From assembly GCF_037975245.1 (NCBI RefSeq), contig NC_092565.1, forward strand, positions 9,024,999 to 9,088,998: a stretch of 64,000 nt of DNA. The letters run 5' to 3'. Made by a program: the position numbers and the translations under genes. This document shows, piece by piece, positions 9,548 through 19,088 of this stretch. The notes beneath the pieces were generated by a model, which saw only the letters and a list, made by a program, of their open reading frames with translations, was not told the origin of the DNA and made no database searches. Each line of letters begins with the position of its first letter. Position 1 is the first letter of the stretch. The stretch comes from Apostichopus japonicus. Its lineage: Eukaryota; Echinodermata; Holothuroidea; Aspidochirotida; Stichopodidae.

Positions 9548-9653
9548 GTTTCTTGGTGATTTAACCAACATAATCACTGCTAAAGATATAACCAGACTAG
9601 AAAAATAAATATGATAATAATGAGGAAATTATGAAATAAAAGAATGTAAGATT

Positions 9654-9725
9654 TGGAAGTGCGGGGCATCGATCCCCGTACCTCTCGCATGCAAAGCGAG
9701 CGCTCTACCATTTGAGCTACACCCC
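9654..9725 (-). tRNA. tRNA-Ala(TGC), copy 51, short acceptor
   Basis: Counterpart of copy 16. Confidence 0.65.
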
Positions 9726-9831
9726 GTTTCTTAGTGATTTAACAAACATAACCACTGCTAAAGATATAACCAGATTAGACAAATGAATATGATAATAATG
9801 AGGAAATTATCAATTAAAAGAATGGAATATT

Positions 9832-9903
9832 TGGAAGTGCGGGGCATCGATCCCCGTACCTCTCGCATGCTAAGCGAGCGCTCTACCATTTGAGCTACAC
9901 CCC
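9832..9903 (-). tRNA. tRNA-Ala(AGC), copy 52, short acceptor
   Basis: Counterpart of copy 17. Confidence 0.65.
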
Positions 9904-10009
9904 GTTTCTTAGTGATTTAACAAACATAACCACTGCTAAAGATATAACCAGATTAGACAAATAATAATGATAATAATGAGGAAAATATGAAATAAAAGAA
10001 TGGAATATT

Positions 10010-10082
10010 TGGAAGTGCGGGGCATCGATCCCCGTACCTCTCGCATGCGAAGCGAGCGCTCTACCATTTGAGCTACACCCCC
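10010..10082 (-). tRNA. tRNA-Ala(CGC), copy 53
   Basis: Counterpart of copy 19, intact. Confidence 0.85.
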
Positions 10083-10188
10083 GTTTCTTAGTGATTTAAC
10101 AAACATAATCACTGCTAAAGATATAACCTGCCTAGACAAATAAATATGATAATAATGAGGAAATTATGAAATAAAAGAATGGAATATT

Positions 10189-10261
10189 TGGAAGTGCGGG
10201 GCATCGATCCCCGTACCTCTCGCATGCAAAGCGAGCGCTCTACCATTTGAGCTACACCCCC
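10189..10261 (-). tRNA. tRNA-Ala(TGC), copy 54
   Basis: Counterpart of copy 20. Confidence 0.85.
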
Positions 10262-10367
10262 GTTTCTTGGTGATTTTACAAACATAATCACTGCTAAAGA
10301 TATAACCAGACTAGACAAATAAATATGATAATAATGAGGAAATTATGAAATAAAAGAATGGAATATT

Positions 10368-10440
10368 TGGAAGTGCAGGGCATCGATCCCCGTACCTCTC
10401 GCATGCTAAGCGAGCGCTCTACCATTTGAGCTACACCCCC
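10368..10440 (-). tRNA. tRNA-Ala(AGC), copy 55
   Basis: Counterpart of copy 21. Confidence 0.85.
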
Positions 10441-10546
10441 GTTTCTTGGTGATTTAACAAACATAATCACTGCTAAAGATATAACCAGATTAGACAAATA
10501 AATATGATAATAATAAGGAAATTATGAAATAAAAGAATGGAATATT

Positions 10547-10618
10547 TAGAAGTGCAGGGCATCTGTCCCCGTACCTCTCGCATGCAAAGCGAGCGCTCTA
10601 CCATTTGAGCTACACCCC
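10547..10618 (-). pseudogene. tRNA-Ala(TGC)-like, copy 56
   Basis: Counterpart of copy 22 with a further acceptor change (C72 to U). ACAGAUG T loop and short acceptor; probably dead. Confidence 0.7.
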
Positions 10619-10724
10619 GTTTCTTAGTGATTTAACAAACATAATCACTGCTAAAGATATAACCTGCCTAGACAAATAAATATGATAATAATGAGGAAAT
10701 TATCAAATAAAAGAATGGAATATT

Positions 10725-10796
10725 TGGAAGTGCGGGACATCGATCCCCGTACCTCTCGCATGCTAAGCGAGCGCTCTACCATTTGAGCTACACCCC
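10725..10796 (-). tRNA. tRNA-Ala(AGC), copy 57, short acceptor
   Basis: Counterpart of copy 35. Confidence 0.6.
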
Positions 10797-10902
10797 GTTT
10801 CTTAATGATTTTACAAACATAATCACTGCTAAAGATATAACCTGCCTAGACAAATAAATATGATAATAATGAGGAAATTATGAAATAAAAGAATGGAATA
10901 TT

Positions 10903-10975
10903 TGGAAGTGCGGGGCATCGATCCCCGTACCTCTCGCATGCTAAGCGAGCGCTCTACCATTTGAGCTACACCCCC
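10903..10975 (-). tRNA. tRNA-Ala(AGC), copy 58
   Basis: Counterpart of copy 36. Confidence 0.85.
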
Positions 10976-11081
10976 GTTTCTTGGTGATTTAACAAACATA
11001 ATCACTGCTAAAGATATAACCAGACTAGACAAATAAATATGATAATAATGAGGAAATTATGAAATAAAAGAATGTAAGATT

Positions 11082-11154
11082 TGGAAGTGCGGGGCATCGA
11101 TCCCCGTACCTCTCGCATGCTAAGCGAGCGCTCTACCATTTGAGCTACACCCCC
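11082..11154 (-). tRNA. tRNA-Ala(AGC), copy 59, next to the insert
   Basis: Counterpart of copy 37, with the second insert two bases upstream of its 5' end. Confidence 0.8.
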
Positions 11155-11156
11155 GT

Positions 11157-11820
11157 CAGTTACTTTTGCCGTTGGCTCGTCAGTTTCTTCCGACATTGTT
11201 GCCTCTTGTTGCACGACAGCAGGACCCTTGACCCAGGCTCTGGCGGTAGGGCTGATTTTGTTCGCAAAGGAAATTGGGCAGCTACGAGAGGTGTGCCCCA
11301 ACTTTTCGCATACGGTGCACTTAACTTCAGTCACACATTGCTTTGCTGTATGTCCAATTTCGTGACAGTTGTAGCACTTTATCTGGTCACAGTGTTTTGC
11401 TTCATGTCCGTTTGCTCCACATTTCAGGCAAGTTCTGGGCTGGCCTCTATATCGCACCCAACAGTTTCTTCCACCAAGTCTTAAGGATGAAGGGATGTCT
11501 TTGGTGATTTCAACCTGATACTGCCGAATCCCATTAAACACCTGTGGGTAGTCGGAAAGTGTAAGGAAACGACCACTCACAACTTTACCGTAACGGCCTA
11601 GAATATACCTCACCACGTTGTCCCCCAATTCATACGGTACATGCAAAACCGTAACTAGCGTCGTGCAACCGGTATATGTTGTTGCAGTGCAGCAATCTGC
11701 ACTCGATAGAGCAGGCCAAAACTTCTTCTTCAAATCTACTGTTTTGAAAGTCACGTCCCATAGTCTACCGGGGAGTTCCTGAACCGCCGTTAGATGTTCT
11801 CCGGGATCTATGCACTTTTC
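11157..11820 (-). mobile_element. Zinc-knuckle retroelement protein fragment (second copy)
   Basis: Same fossil as at 6547-7210, with no difference seen by eye and the same flanking 12-bp repeats (11145-11156 and 11821-11832). Offset is 4610 bp, the same as for the flanking tRNA units. It was therefore copied with the array and is not a second insertion event. Confidence 0.8.
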
Positions 11821-11936
11821 CTACACCCCCGTTTCTTAGTGATTTAACAAACATAATCACTGCTAAAGATATAACCAGACTAGACAAATAAATATGATAA
11901 TAATGAGGAAATTATGAAATAAAAGAATGGAATATT

Positions 11937-12009
11937 TGGAAGTGCGGGGCATCGATCCCCGTACCTCTCGCATGCAAAGCGAGCGCTCTACCATTTGAGC
12001 TACACCCCC
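11937..12009 (-). tRNA. tRNA-Ala(TGC), copy 60
   Basis: Counterpart of copy 38. Confidence 0.85.
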
Positions 12010-12115
12010 GTTTCTTAGTGATTTAACAAACATAATCACTGCTAAAGATATAACCTGCCTAGACAAATAAATATGATAATAATGAGGAAATTATCAAATA
12101 AAAGAATGGAATATT

Positions 12116-12188
12116 TGGAAGTGCAGGGCATCGATCCCCGTACCTCTCGCATGCTAAGCGAGCGCTCTACCATTTGAGCTACACTCCC
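12116..12188 (-). tRNA. tRNA-Ala(AGC), copy 61
   Basis: A4 subfamily, counterpart of copy 39. Confidence 0.85.
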
Positions 12189-12294
12189 GTTTCTTGGTGA
12201 TTTAACAAACATAATCACTGCTAAAGATATAACTTGCCTAGACAAATAAATATGATAATAATGAGGAAATTATCAATTAAAAGAATGTAATATT

Positions 12295-12367
12295 TGGAAG
12301 TGCGGGGCATCGATCCCCGTATCTCTCGCATGCTAAGCGAGCGCTCTATCATTTGAGCTACACCCCC
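12295..12367 (-). tRNA. tRNA-Ala(AGC), copy 62
   Basis: GA subfamily, counterpart of copy 40. Confidence 0.7.
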
Positions 12368-12473
12368 GTTTCTTGGTGATTTAACAAACATAATCACTGC
12401 TAAAGATATAAACTGCCTAGACAAATAAATATGATAATAATGAGGAAATTATCAATTAAAAGAATGTAAGATT

Positions 12474-12546
12474 TGGAAGTGCGGGGCATCGATCCCCGTA
12501 CCTCTCGCATGCTAAGCGAGCGCTCTACCATTTGAGCTACACCCCC
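12474..12546 (-). tRNA. tRNA-Ala(AGC), copy 63
   Basis: Counterpart of copy 41. Confidence 0.85.
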
Positions 12547-12652
12547 GTTTCTTGGTGATTTAACAAACATAATCACTGCTAAAGATATAACCTGCCTAGA
12601 CAAATAAATATGATAATAATGAGGAAATTATGAAATAAAAGAATGGAATATT

Positions 12653-12725
12653 TGGAAGTGCAGGGCATCGATCCCCGTACCTCTCGCATGCTAAGCGAGC
12701 GCTCTACCATTTGAGCTACACCCCC
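12653..12725 (-). tRNA. tRNA-Ala(AGC), copy 64
   Basis: Counterpart of copy 42. Confidence 0.85.
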
Positions 12726-12831
12726 GTTTCTTAGTGATTTAACAAACATAATCACTGCTAAAGATATAACCAGACTAGACAAATAAATATGATAATAATG
12801 AGGAAATTATGAAATAAAAGAATGGAATATT

Positions 12832-12904
12832 TGGAAGTGCGGGGCATCGATCCCCGTACCTCTCGCATGCAAAGCGAGCGCTCTACCATTTGAGCTACAC
12901 CCCC
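12832..12904 (-). tRNA. tRNA-Ala(TGC), copy 65
   Basis: Counterpart of copy 43, last unit of the long duplication. Confidence 0.85.
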
Positions 12905-13010
12905 GTTTCTTAGTGATTTAACAAACATAATCACTGCTAAAGATATAACCTGCCTAGACAAATAAATATGATAATAATGAGGAAATTATGAAATAAAAGA
13001 ATGGAATATT

Positions 13011-13083
13011 TGGAAGTGCAGGGCATCGATCCCCGTACCTCTCGCATGCTAAGCGAGCGCTCTACCATTTGAGCTACACCCCC
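13011..13083 (-). tRNA. tRNA-Ala(AGC), copy 66
   Basis: Intact; wobble T stem. Confidence 0.85.
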
Positions 13084-13189
13084 GTTTCTTAGTGATTTAA
13101 CAAACATAATCACTGCTAAAGATATAACCAGACTAGACAAATAAATATGATAATAATGAGGAAATTATGAAATAAAAGAATGGAATATT

Positions 13190-13262
13190 TGGAAGTGCGG
13201 GGCATCGATCCCCGTACCTCTCGCATGCAAAGCGAGCGCTCTACCATTTGAGCTACACCCCC
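13190..13262 (-). tRNA. tRNA-Ala(TGC), copy 67
   Basis: Intact; starts another cassette. Confidence 0.85.
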
Positions 13263-13368
13263 GTTTCTTAGTGATTTAACAAACATAATCACTGCTAAAG
13301 ATATAACCTGCCTAGACAAATAAATATGATAATAATGAGGAAATTATCAAATAAAAGAATGTAATATT

Positions 13369-13441
13369 TGGAAGTGCAGGGCATCGATCCCCGTACCTCT
13401 CGCATGCGAAGCGAGCGCTCTACCATTTGAGCTACACTCCC
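13369..13441 (-). tRNA. tRNA-Ala(CGC), copy 68
   Basis: A4 subfamily but with CGC, whereas its cassette relatives (39, 44, 48, 61) carry AGC. Confidence 0.85.
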
Positions 13442-13547
13442 GTTTCTTGGTGATTTAACAAACATAATCACTGCTAAAGATATAACTTGCCTAGACAAAT
13501 AAATATGATAATAATGAGGAAATTATCAATTAAAAGAATGTAATATT

Positions 13548-13620
13548 TGGAAGTGCGGGGCATCGATCCCCGTATCTCTCGCATGCTAAGCGAGCGCTCT
13601 ATCATTTGAGCTACACCCCC
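13548..13620 (-). tRNA. tRNA-Ala(AGC), copy 69
   Basis: GA subfamily. Confidence 0.7.
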
Positions 13621-13726
13621 GTTTCTTGGTGATTTAACAAACATAATCACTGCTAAAGATATAAACTGCCTAGACAAATAAATATGATAATAATGAGGAA
13701 ATTATTAATTAAAAGAATGTAAGATT

Positions 13727-13799
13727 TGGAAGTGCGGGGCATCGATCCCCGTACCTCTCGCATGCTAAGCGAGCGCTCTACCATTTGAGCTACACCCCC
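13727..13799 (-). tRNA. tRNA-Ala(AGC), copy 70
   Basis: Standard copy. Confidence 0.85.
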
Positions 13800-13905
13800 G
13801 TTTCTTGGTGATTTAACAAACATAATCACTGCTAAAGATATAACCTGCCTAGACAAATAAATATGATAATAATGAGGAAATTATGAAATAAAAGAATGGA
13901 ATATT

Positions 13906-13978
13906 TGGAAGTGCAGGGCATCGATCCCCGTACCTCTCGCATGCTAAGCGAGCGCTCTACCATTTGAGCTACACCCCC
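13906..13978 (-). tRNA. tRNA-Ala(AGC), copy 71
   Basis: Intact; wobble T stem. Confidence 0.85.
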
Positions 13979-14084
13979 GTTTCTTAGTGATTTAACAAAC
14001 ATAATCACTGCTAAAGATATAACCAGACTAGACAAATAAATATGATAATAATGAGGAAATTATGAAATAAAAGAATGGAATATT

Positions 14085-14157
14085 TGGAAGTGCAGGGCAT
14101 CGATCCCCGTACCTCTCGCATGCTAAGCGAGCGCTCTACCATTTGAGCTACACCCCC
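14085..14157 (-). tRNA. tRNA-Ala(AGC), copy 72
   Basis: Same tRNA as copy 71; the spacer to its right is unusually diverged. Confidence 0.85.
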
Positions 14158-14264
14158 GTTTCTTAGTGATTTATCAAACATCATCACTGCTAAAGATATA
14201 ACCTGACTAGATCAATAAATATGATAATAAAGTGGAAATTACCAAATAAAAAGAATGGAATATT

Positions 14265-14337
14265 TGGAAGTGCAGGGCATCGATCCCCGTACCTCTCGCA
14301 TGCTAAGCGAGCGCTCTACCATTTGAGCTACACCCCC
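14265..14337 (-). tRNA. tRNA-Ala(AGC), copy 73
   Basis: Intact tRNA within a spacer carrying several private changes. Confidence 0.85.
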
Positions 14338-14443
14338 GTTTCTTGGTGATTTAACAAACATAATCACTGCTAAAGATATAACCAGACTAGACAAATAAAT
14401 ATGATAATAATGAGGAAATTATGAAATAAAAGAATGTAAGATT

Positions 14444-14516
14444 TGGAAGTGCGGGGCATCGATCCCCGTACCTCTCGCATGCTAAGCGAGCGCTCTACCA
14501 TTTGAGCTACACCCCC
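14444..14516 (-). tRNA. tRNA-Ala(AGC), copy 74
   Basis: Standard copy. Confidence 0.85.
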
Positions 14517-14622
14517 GTTTCTTGGTGATTTAACAAACATAATCACTGCTAAAGATATAACCTGCCTAGACAAATAAATATGATAATAATGAGGAAATTA
14601 TGAAATAAAAGAATGGAATATT

Positions 14623-14695
14623 TGGAAGTGCAGGGCATCGATCCCCGTACCTCTCGCATGCTAAGCGAGCGCTCTACCATTTGAGCTACACCCCC
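14623..14695 (-). tRNA. tRNA-Ala(AGC), copy 75
   Basis: Intact; wobble T stem. Confidence 0.85.
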
Positions 14696-14801
14696 GTTTC
14701 TTGGTGATTTAACAAACATAATCACTGCTAAAGATATAACCACACTAGACAAATAAATATGATAATAATGAGGAAATTATGAAATAAAAGAATGGAATAT
14801 T

Positions 14802-14874
14802 TGGAAGTGCGGGGCATCGATCCCCGTACCTCTCGCATGCAAAGCGAGCGCTCTACCATTTGAGCTACACCCCC
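14802..14874 (-). tRNA. tRNA-Ala(TGC), copy 76
   Basis: Intact, T stem fully paired. Confidence 0.85.
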
Positions 14875-14980
14875 GTTTCTTAGTGATTTAACAAACATAA
14901 TCACTGCTAAAGATATAACCAGACTAGACAAATAAATATGATAATAATGAGGAAATTATGAAATAAAAGAATGGAATATT

Positions 14981-15053
14981 TGGAAGTGCGGGGCATCGAT
15001 CCCAGTACCTCTCGCATGCTAAGCGAGCGCTCTACCATTTGAGCTACACCCCC
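14981..15053 (-). tRNA. tRNA-Ala(AGC), copy 77
   Basis: CUGGG T stem (U50:C64 mismatch), like copies 26 and 33. Confidence 0.7.
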
Positions 15054-15160
15054 GTTTCTTAGTGATTTAACAAACATAATCACTGCTAAAGATATAACCA
15101 GACTAGACAAATAAATATGATAATAATGAGGAAATTATGAAATAAAAAGAATGGAATATT

Positions 15161-15233
15161 TGGAAGTGCAGGGCATCGATCCCCGTAACTCTCGCATGCT
15201 AAGCGAGCGCTCTACCATTTGAGCTACACCCCC
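15161..15233 (-). tRNA. tRNA-Ala(AGC), copy 78
   Basis: Variable loop AGUUA but full-length acceptor, unlike copies 27 and 34. Confidence 0.75.
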
Positions 15234-15339
15234 GTTTCTTAGTGATTTAACAAACATAATCACTGCTAAAGATATAACCAGACTAGACAAATAAATATGA
15301 TAATAATGAGGAAATTATGAAATAAAAGAATGGAATATT

Positions 15340-15412
15340 TGGAAGTGCGGGGCATCGATCCCAGTACCTCTCGCATGCTAAGCGAGCGCTCTACCATTTG
15401 AGCTACACCCCC
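15340..15412 (-). tRNA. tRNA-Ala(AGC), copy 79
   Basis: CUGGG T stem. Confidence 0.7.
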
Positions 15413-15518
15413 GTTTCTTGGTGATTTAACAAACATAATCACTGCTAAAGATATAACGTTCCTAGACAAATAAATATGATAATAATGAGGAAATTATGAA
15501 ATAAAAGAATGGAATATT

Positions 15519-15591
15519 TGGAAGTGCGGGGCATCGATCCCCGTACCTCTCGCATGCAAAGCGAGCGCTCTACCATTTGAGCTACACCCCC
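15519..15591 (-). tRNA. tRNA-Ala(TGC), copy 80
   Basis: Intact. Confidence 0.85.
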
Positions 15592-15697
15592 GTTTCTTGG
15601 TGATTTAACAAACATAATCACTGCTAAAGATATAACCAGACTAGACAAATAAATATGATAATAATGAGGAAATTATGAAATAATAGAATGGAATATT

Positions 15698-15770
15698 TGG
15701 AAGTGCGGGGCATCGATCCCCGTACCTCTCGCATGCAAAGCGAGCGCTCTACCATTTGAGCTACACCCCC
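15698..15770 (-). tRNA. tRNA-Ala(TGC), copy 81
   Basis: tRNA intact, but the usual TTTT stop 12 bases downstream reads TATT. Confidence 0.8.
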
Positions 15771-15876
15771 GTTTCTTGGTGATTTAACAAACATAATCAC
15801 TGCTAAAGATATAACGTTCCTAGACAAATAAATATGATAATAATGAGGAAATTATGAAATAAAAGAATGGAATATT

Positions 15877-15949
15877 TGGAAGTGCGGGGCATCGATCCCA
15901 GTACCTCTCGCATGCTAAGCGAGCGCTCTACCATTTGAGCTACACCCCC
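15877..15949 (-). tRNA. tRNA-Ala(AGC), copy 82
   Basis: CUGGG T stem. Confidence 0.7.
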
Positions 15950-16050
15950 GTTTCTTAGTGATTTAACAAACATAATCACTGCTAAAGATATAACCAGACT
16001 AGACAAATAAATATGATAATAATGAGGAAATTAAAAAAGAATGGAATATT

Positions 16051-16122
16051 TGGAAGTGCAGGGCATCGATCCCCGTAACTCTCGCATGCAAAGCGAGCGC
16101 TCTACCATTTTAGCTACACCCC
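16051..16122 (-). tRNA. tRNA-Ala(TGC), copy 83, weak
   Basis: Short acceptor, C13 to A in the D stem, variable loop AGUUA, and a spacer with a small deletion. Confidence 0.5.
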
Positions 16123-16228
16123 GTTTCTTAATGATTTTACAAACATAATCACTGCTAAAGATATAACCTGCCTAGACAAATAAATATGATAATAATGAGG
16201 AAATTATGAAATAAAAGACTGGAATGTT

Positions 16229-16301
16229 TGGAAGTGCGGGGCATCGATCCCCGTACCTCTCGCATACAAAGCGAACGCTCTACCATTTGAGCTACGACCC
16301 C
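16229..16301 (-). pseudogene. Decayed tRNA-Ala copy 84, anticodon now TGT
   Basis: Acceptor pairs 5 and 6 are lost, and the anticodon loop UUUGUAU would read as a threonine anticodon. G3:U70 persists. Array-edge pseudogene. Confidence 0.75.
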
Positions 16302-16407
16302 GTTTCTTGGTGATTTAACAAACATAATCACTGCTAAAGATATAACCAGACTAGACAAATAAATATGATAATAATGAGGAAATTATGAAATAAAAGAATG
16401 GAATATT

Positions 16408-16460
16408 TGGAAGTGCGGGACATCGATCCCGAGCGAGCGCTCTACCATTTGACCAATACC
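16408..16460 (-). pseudogene. Truncated tRNA-Ala copy 85
   Basis: T arm runs straight into the D-stem side: the anticodon arm is deleted and the acceptor is eroded. Confidence 0.75.
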
Positions 16461-16930
16461 CGTTACTCTGTGTGGATGTAACCACAATCATCGTTAAATA
16501 TTATAACCGGTAAGAGCAATAAATATGATAATAATGAGGCAATAATAAAAGAAAAAGAATGGAACATACCATTTGAGCTACACCAGTTTCTTTGTTAATT
16601 AAGAAACATAATCACTGCTAAAGATTATAACCAGCGAAGACAACTAAATAACATAATAATGAGCTAATACCGTTTCTTATTGTTTTAACAAGAAGACACT
16701 CCGCTGACATCACAACCTATTACTCATTGAGCTACCAATAGCTTTGTACTCCGAGCTTTTAGTTGTTTTAACTGGTATGTTTAGGTATTTCGGGGTAGGT
16801 AACCCTCCACGTACTTTTCGCCAAAGAAAGTTATACCCAAATTTATCGTCTAATCTGTGTTGCTCAGGCAAAGTGATGGGTAATTCGTAAGAAGTTCACT
16901 GAATCTTTTAGACCACGTTAGTTAATGCTC
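16461..16930. other. Degenerate edge of the tRNA array
   Basis: Scraps of the unit persist at 16558-16590 and 16720-16745 (ATTTGAGCTACACC-like and TTGAGCTACC). Past about 16750 nothing recognisable remains and no gene is seen. Confidence 0.7.
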
Positions 16931-16959
16931 AGGATTGTTAATGTCCCTGAAGTGGGAGA

Positions 16960-17230
16960 GAACTGGTACGGTTCATTCTGGCGTCGAAACCTTCCAGCAA
17001 GAGAATTGGAAACCATGCCTTCAGTCACACTGCTCCTGAACTGTGGAACAAACTCCCGTCAAACATTCGGAATGCATGTTCTGTTTCTACCTTTAAGTCT
17101 TTGTTGAAAACGCATTACTTCAAGGAAGTCTATGGCTAATTGTTGTATAGTTTATACTTGTTTGTTCAGCGCATTGAGCTTCGGGATATTGCGCTCTATA
17201 AGTACTGGTGTAATAATAATAATAATTCAT
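16960..17230 (+). mobile_element. LINE 3' end fragment (CR1/L2-like)
   Basis: The reading frame ending at the TAA at 17137-17139 gives NHAFSHTAPELWNKLPSNIR followed by a STFKSLLKTHYF motif, the C-terminal signature of CR1/L2-group LINE reverse-transcriptase proteins. About 90 bp of 3' UTR follow, ending in a (TAA)n tail at 17211-17228. Strongly 5'-truncated, with no RT core present. Confidence 0.8.
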
Positions 17231-19088
17231 TAGCGAAATACATATTGAAAAGATCCATACCTCTTTGTAGTGCAACAGGCAGATGTTGTGTAGAGAGATG
17301 ATCAGCCCATTTTCATTATTTGTCTAAGAATTATCCAGCTGCACTATACCTGAAGGGAGAGTGAATTTTCTGTAACTTCTCTACTTGATGCTGTTGGACG
17401 ATATATTTCACCATATTCTTCCAGTTCTTTCGATCTTGGCTCTTGTATACAAGCTTTTGTTACTTTGCGTCGCGAATGAAGTAGGCCTATTCCCCCTCCC
17501 TCACCCACCATCGTTGCCACCTTTGAAATCATGTTTACTTCGCTGAGATTGACTAGGATTGACTGTTATTGACTAGGATGCAGGGTTACCAAGGAGGAAA
17601 AGCCTTTGTGACTCTGCTTCCTAGTTAAAGAGGGTCGGATAATCCAGGTTTTATCGATAGATGCAGCTTACTACTGCTTAACCCGACAGTCCATGTCAAA
17701 GATAGTGTAGCTATACATATCGGATTATATTCGTATATTTTGGACATGTGAGTAGGAGGGAGACATCGCAAGCAAACATTATCTTTTTTATGAATAGCGC
17801 CATACTTCGTATTTAAAAATAATGGCGCTATTTATCGTTTAAGCCCTGAGCCGTATACTAGCTATAACTTATCTATGTATGGTTAAGTTAAAGCAACTAA
17901 ACCTGCTAAAAGAATTGTACGTCAAACTGACGAATGTTTCGTCATAATTATTTAGTATATGTGTGTAAGAAAATGAAAATGAAAAAGTTAATCGTTGAGT
18001 TGTTTTAAGATGGGGGCGGGCAACAGATATATTTTAGCCTATAAAAATGTCCTAGCCTACTTTTCCAACAAGCATCAGCAATAAACTATAAGGCCTACTC
18101 TTCCTTTAAAATCTGGTGGAGTTATTATTTTTATTATAAATTCAGTTCTATATTGTCCCGACACTGGTCGGGAAAGGACACCCCGACCTAATCGCCATAG
18201 CAAGACAATGTCAAGCGAGCGTGGAGGCGCTGCAGGCGGCAATTCCACCACCAATTAGCATTGGTCTAACATTCCCAGATGAAATGACAGTTTTTTAAAT
18301 AAAAATTTCTTGTTCAAAGTCACCCTATAAAGGCAGGGACCGGAAGGACTTGGTTGTGGGTCATCGGACTTAAGATCCAAGGTGGTCGTTTAAACGACCC
18401 AATTGGGATGGCCTTATAATCTGTTACAGAACTGTGTCCCGGAAAAGGGTTCTAAGGGGAGGACTCCAAGGGGAGTCTCCCTCCCCTCCCATCCCCTCCC
18501 CTCGATCCACTCTCCCCTCCCCCACCACACTCCATTTTTTATGGGAAGTGATTCAGTGTGCATACATGAAAACGGTGCTTTGTTTTGAAGTAATTTTATG
18601 TTAAAGTATTCTGCAGAGTTTATGAAAATATGATTGAAATTATTATATGCCGTTAGTCACCGCAAAAAATAAGTATTATAAGTAAGGTGCATTGTTTGAC
18701 AATACCGGCCTGCTGTACCCCTGACTCGCCTTAACTGGTGCTGTCATAGAAATTGAATGCGAGTGGCAATAACAACAACGCCAGTATCTTCTGTACACAG
18801 AATACTTAAACAAATACCGCCACACAGACAAGTCACCACAATAAATAAGTACGATTGTGAAGGTACGGTGCATTGTTTGAGAAGCACAATTTTGCAGAAG
18901 AGGTTATAGCGCTTACACAGGTTAAATCTCTGACCAAGGTGGCTAAATCCTGACGAGACCAAAATCACAACGTTGCACCACGGCGCACACACACAGAAAT
19001 ATTTTCAGGTTCTCTGTACGCATTGACTTTGCACAGGAATGAGATCTCAAAAGAAAATGAAGTTCGTGATATTGATTCAACACCATGT
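17231..19088. other. Intergenic, no gene seen
   Basis: Contains the perfect palindrome GGTCGTTTAAACGACC at 18384-18399, a pyrimidine-rich stretch at 18470-18535, and an imperfect direct repeat of about 47 bp at 18654-18700 and 18828-18880 (both contain GGTGCATTGTTTGA). No conserved protein segment recognised. Confidence 0.6.

Larger units (their letters stand above)
9430..10620. repeat. Array block B'
   Basis: Twin of block B lacking one unit; shares the TTAACCAAC spacer marker and the short-acceptor run. Confidence 0.8.
10650..12950. repeat. Array block A'
   Basis: Twin of 6040-8340. Its left neighbour is a copy of another block, so the junction near 10.65 kb is a recombination joint. Confidence 0.85.
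1..16470 (-). repeat. Tandem array of a 179-bp tRNA-Ala repeat unit
   Basis: Unit = 73-base tRNA-Ala gene plus about 106 bp of AT-rich spacer; a few units are 178 or 180 bp. The minus-strand product folds as a cloverleaf: acceptor GGGGGUG/CACUUCC with G3:U70 (the alanyl-tRNA synthetase identity pair) and A73, D stem GCUC/GAGC, anticodon stem CUCGC/GCGAG, five-base variable loop, T stem CGGGG/CCCCG. A TTTT Pol III stop lies 12 bases past the 3' end. All copies share the T loop AUCGAUG, so T54 and T60 of the usual B box are A and G. The array is cut by the left end of the window, so its true size is unknown. Confidence 0.95.

Noticed and set aside
138-16358. Dozens of 67-codon minus-strand open frames repeating every 179 bp
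   Set aside because: They are translations through the tRNA-Ala gene and spacer (GGVAQMVERSL is the tRNA itself). Length and periodicity follow the repeat; not proteins.
1-16470. CRISPR-like array
   Set aside because: Repeat and spacer are both conserved, the unit is a tRNA gene, and the context is eukaryotic.
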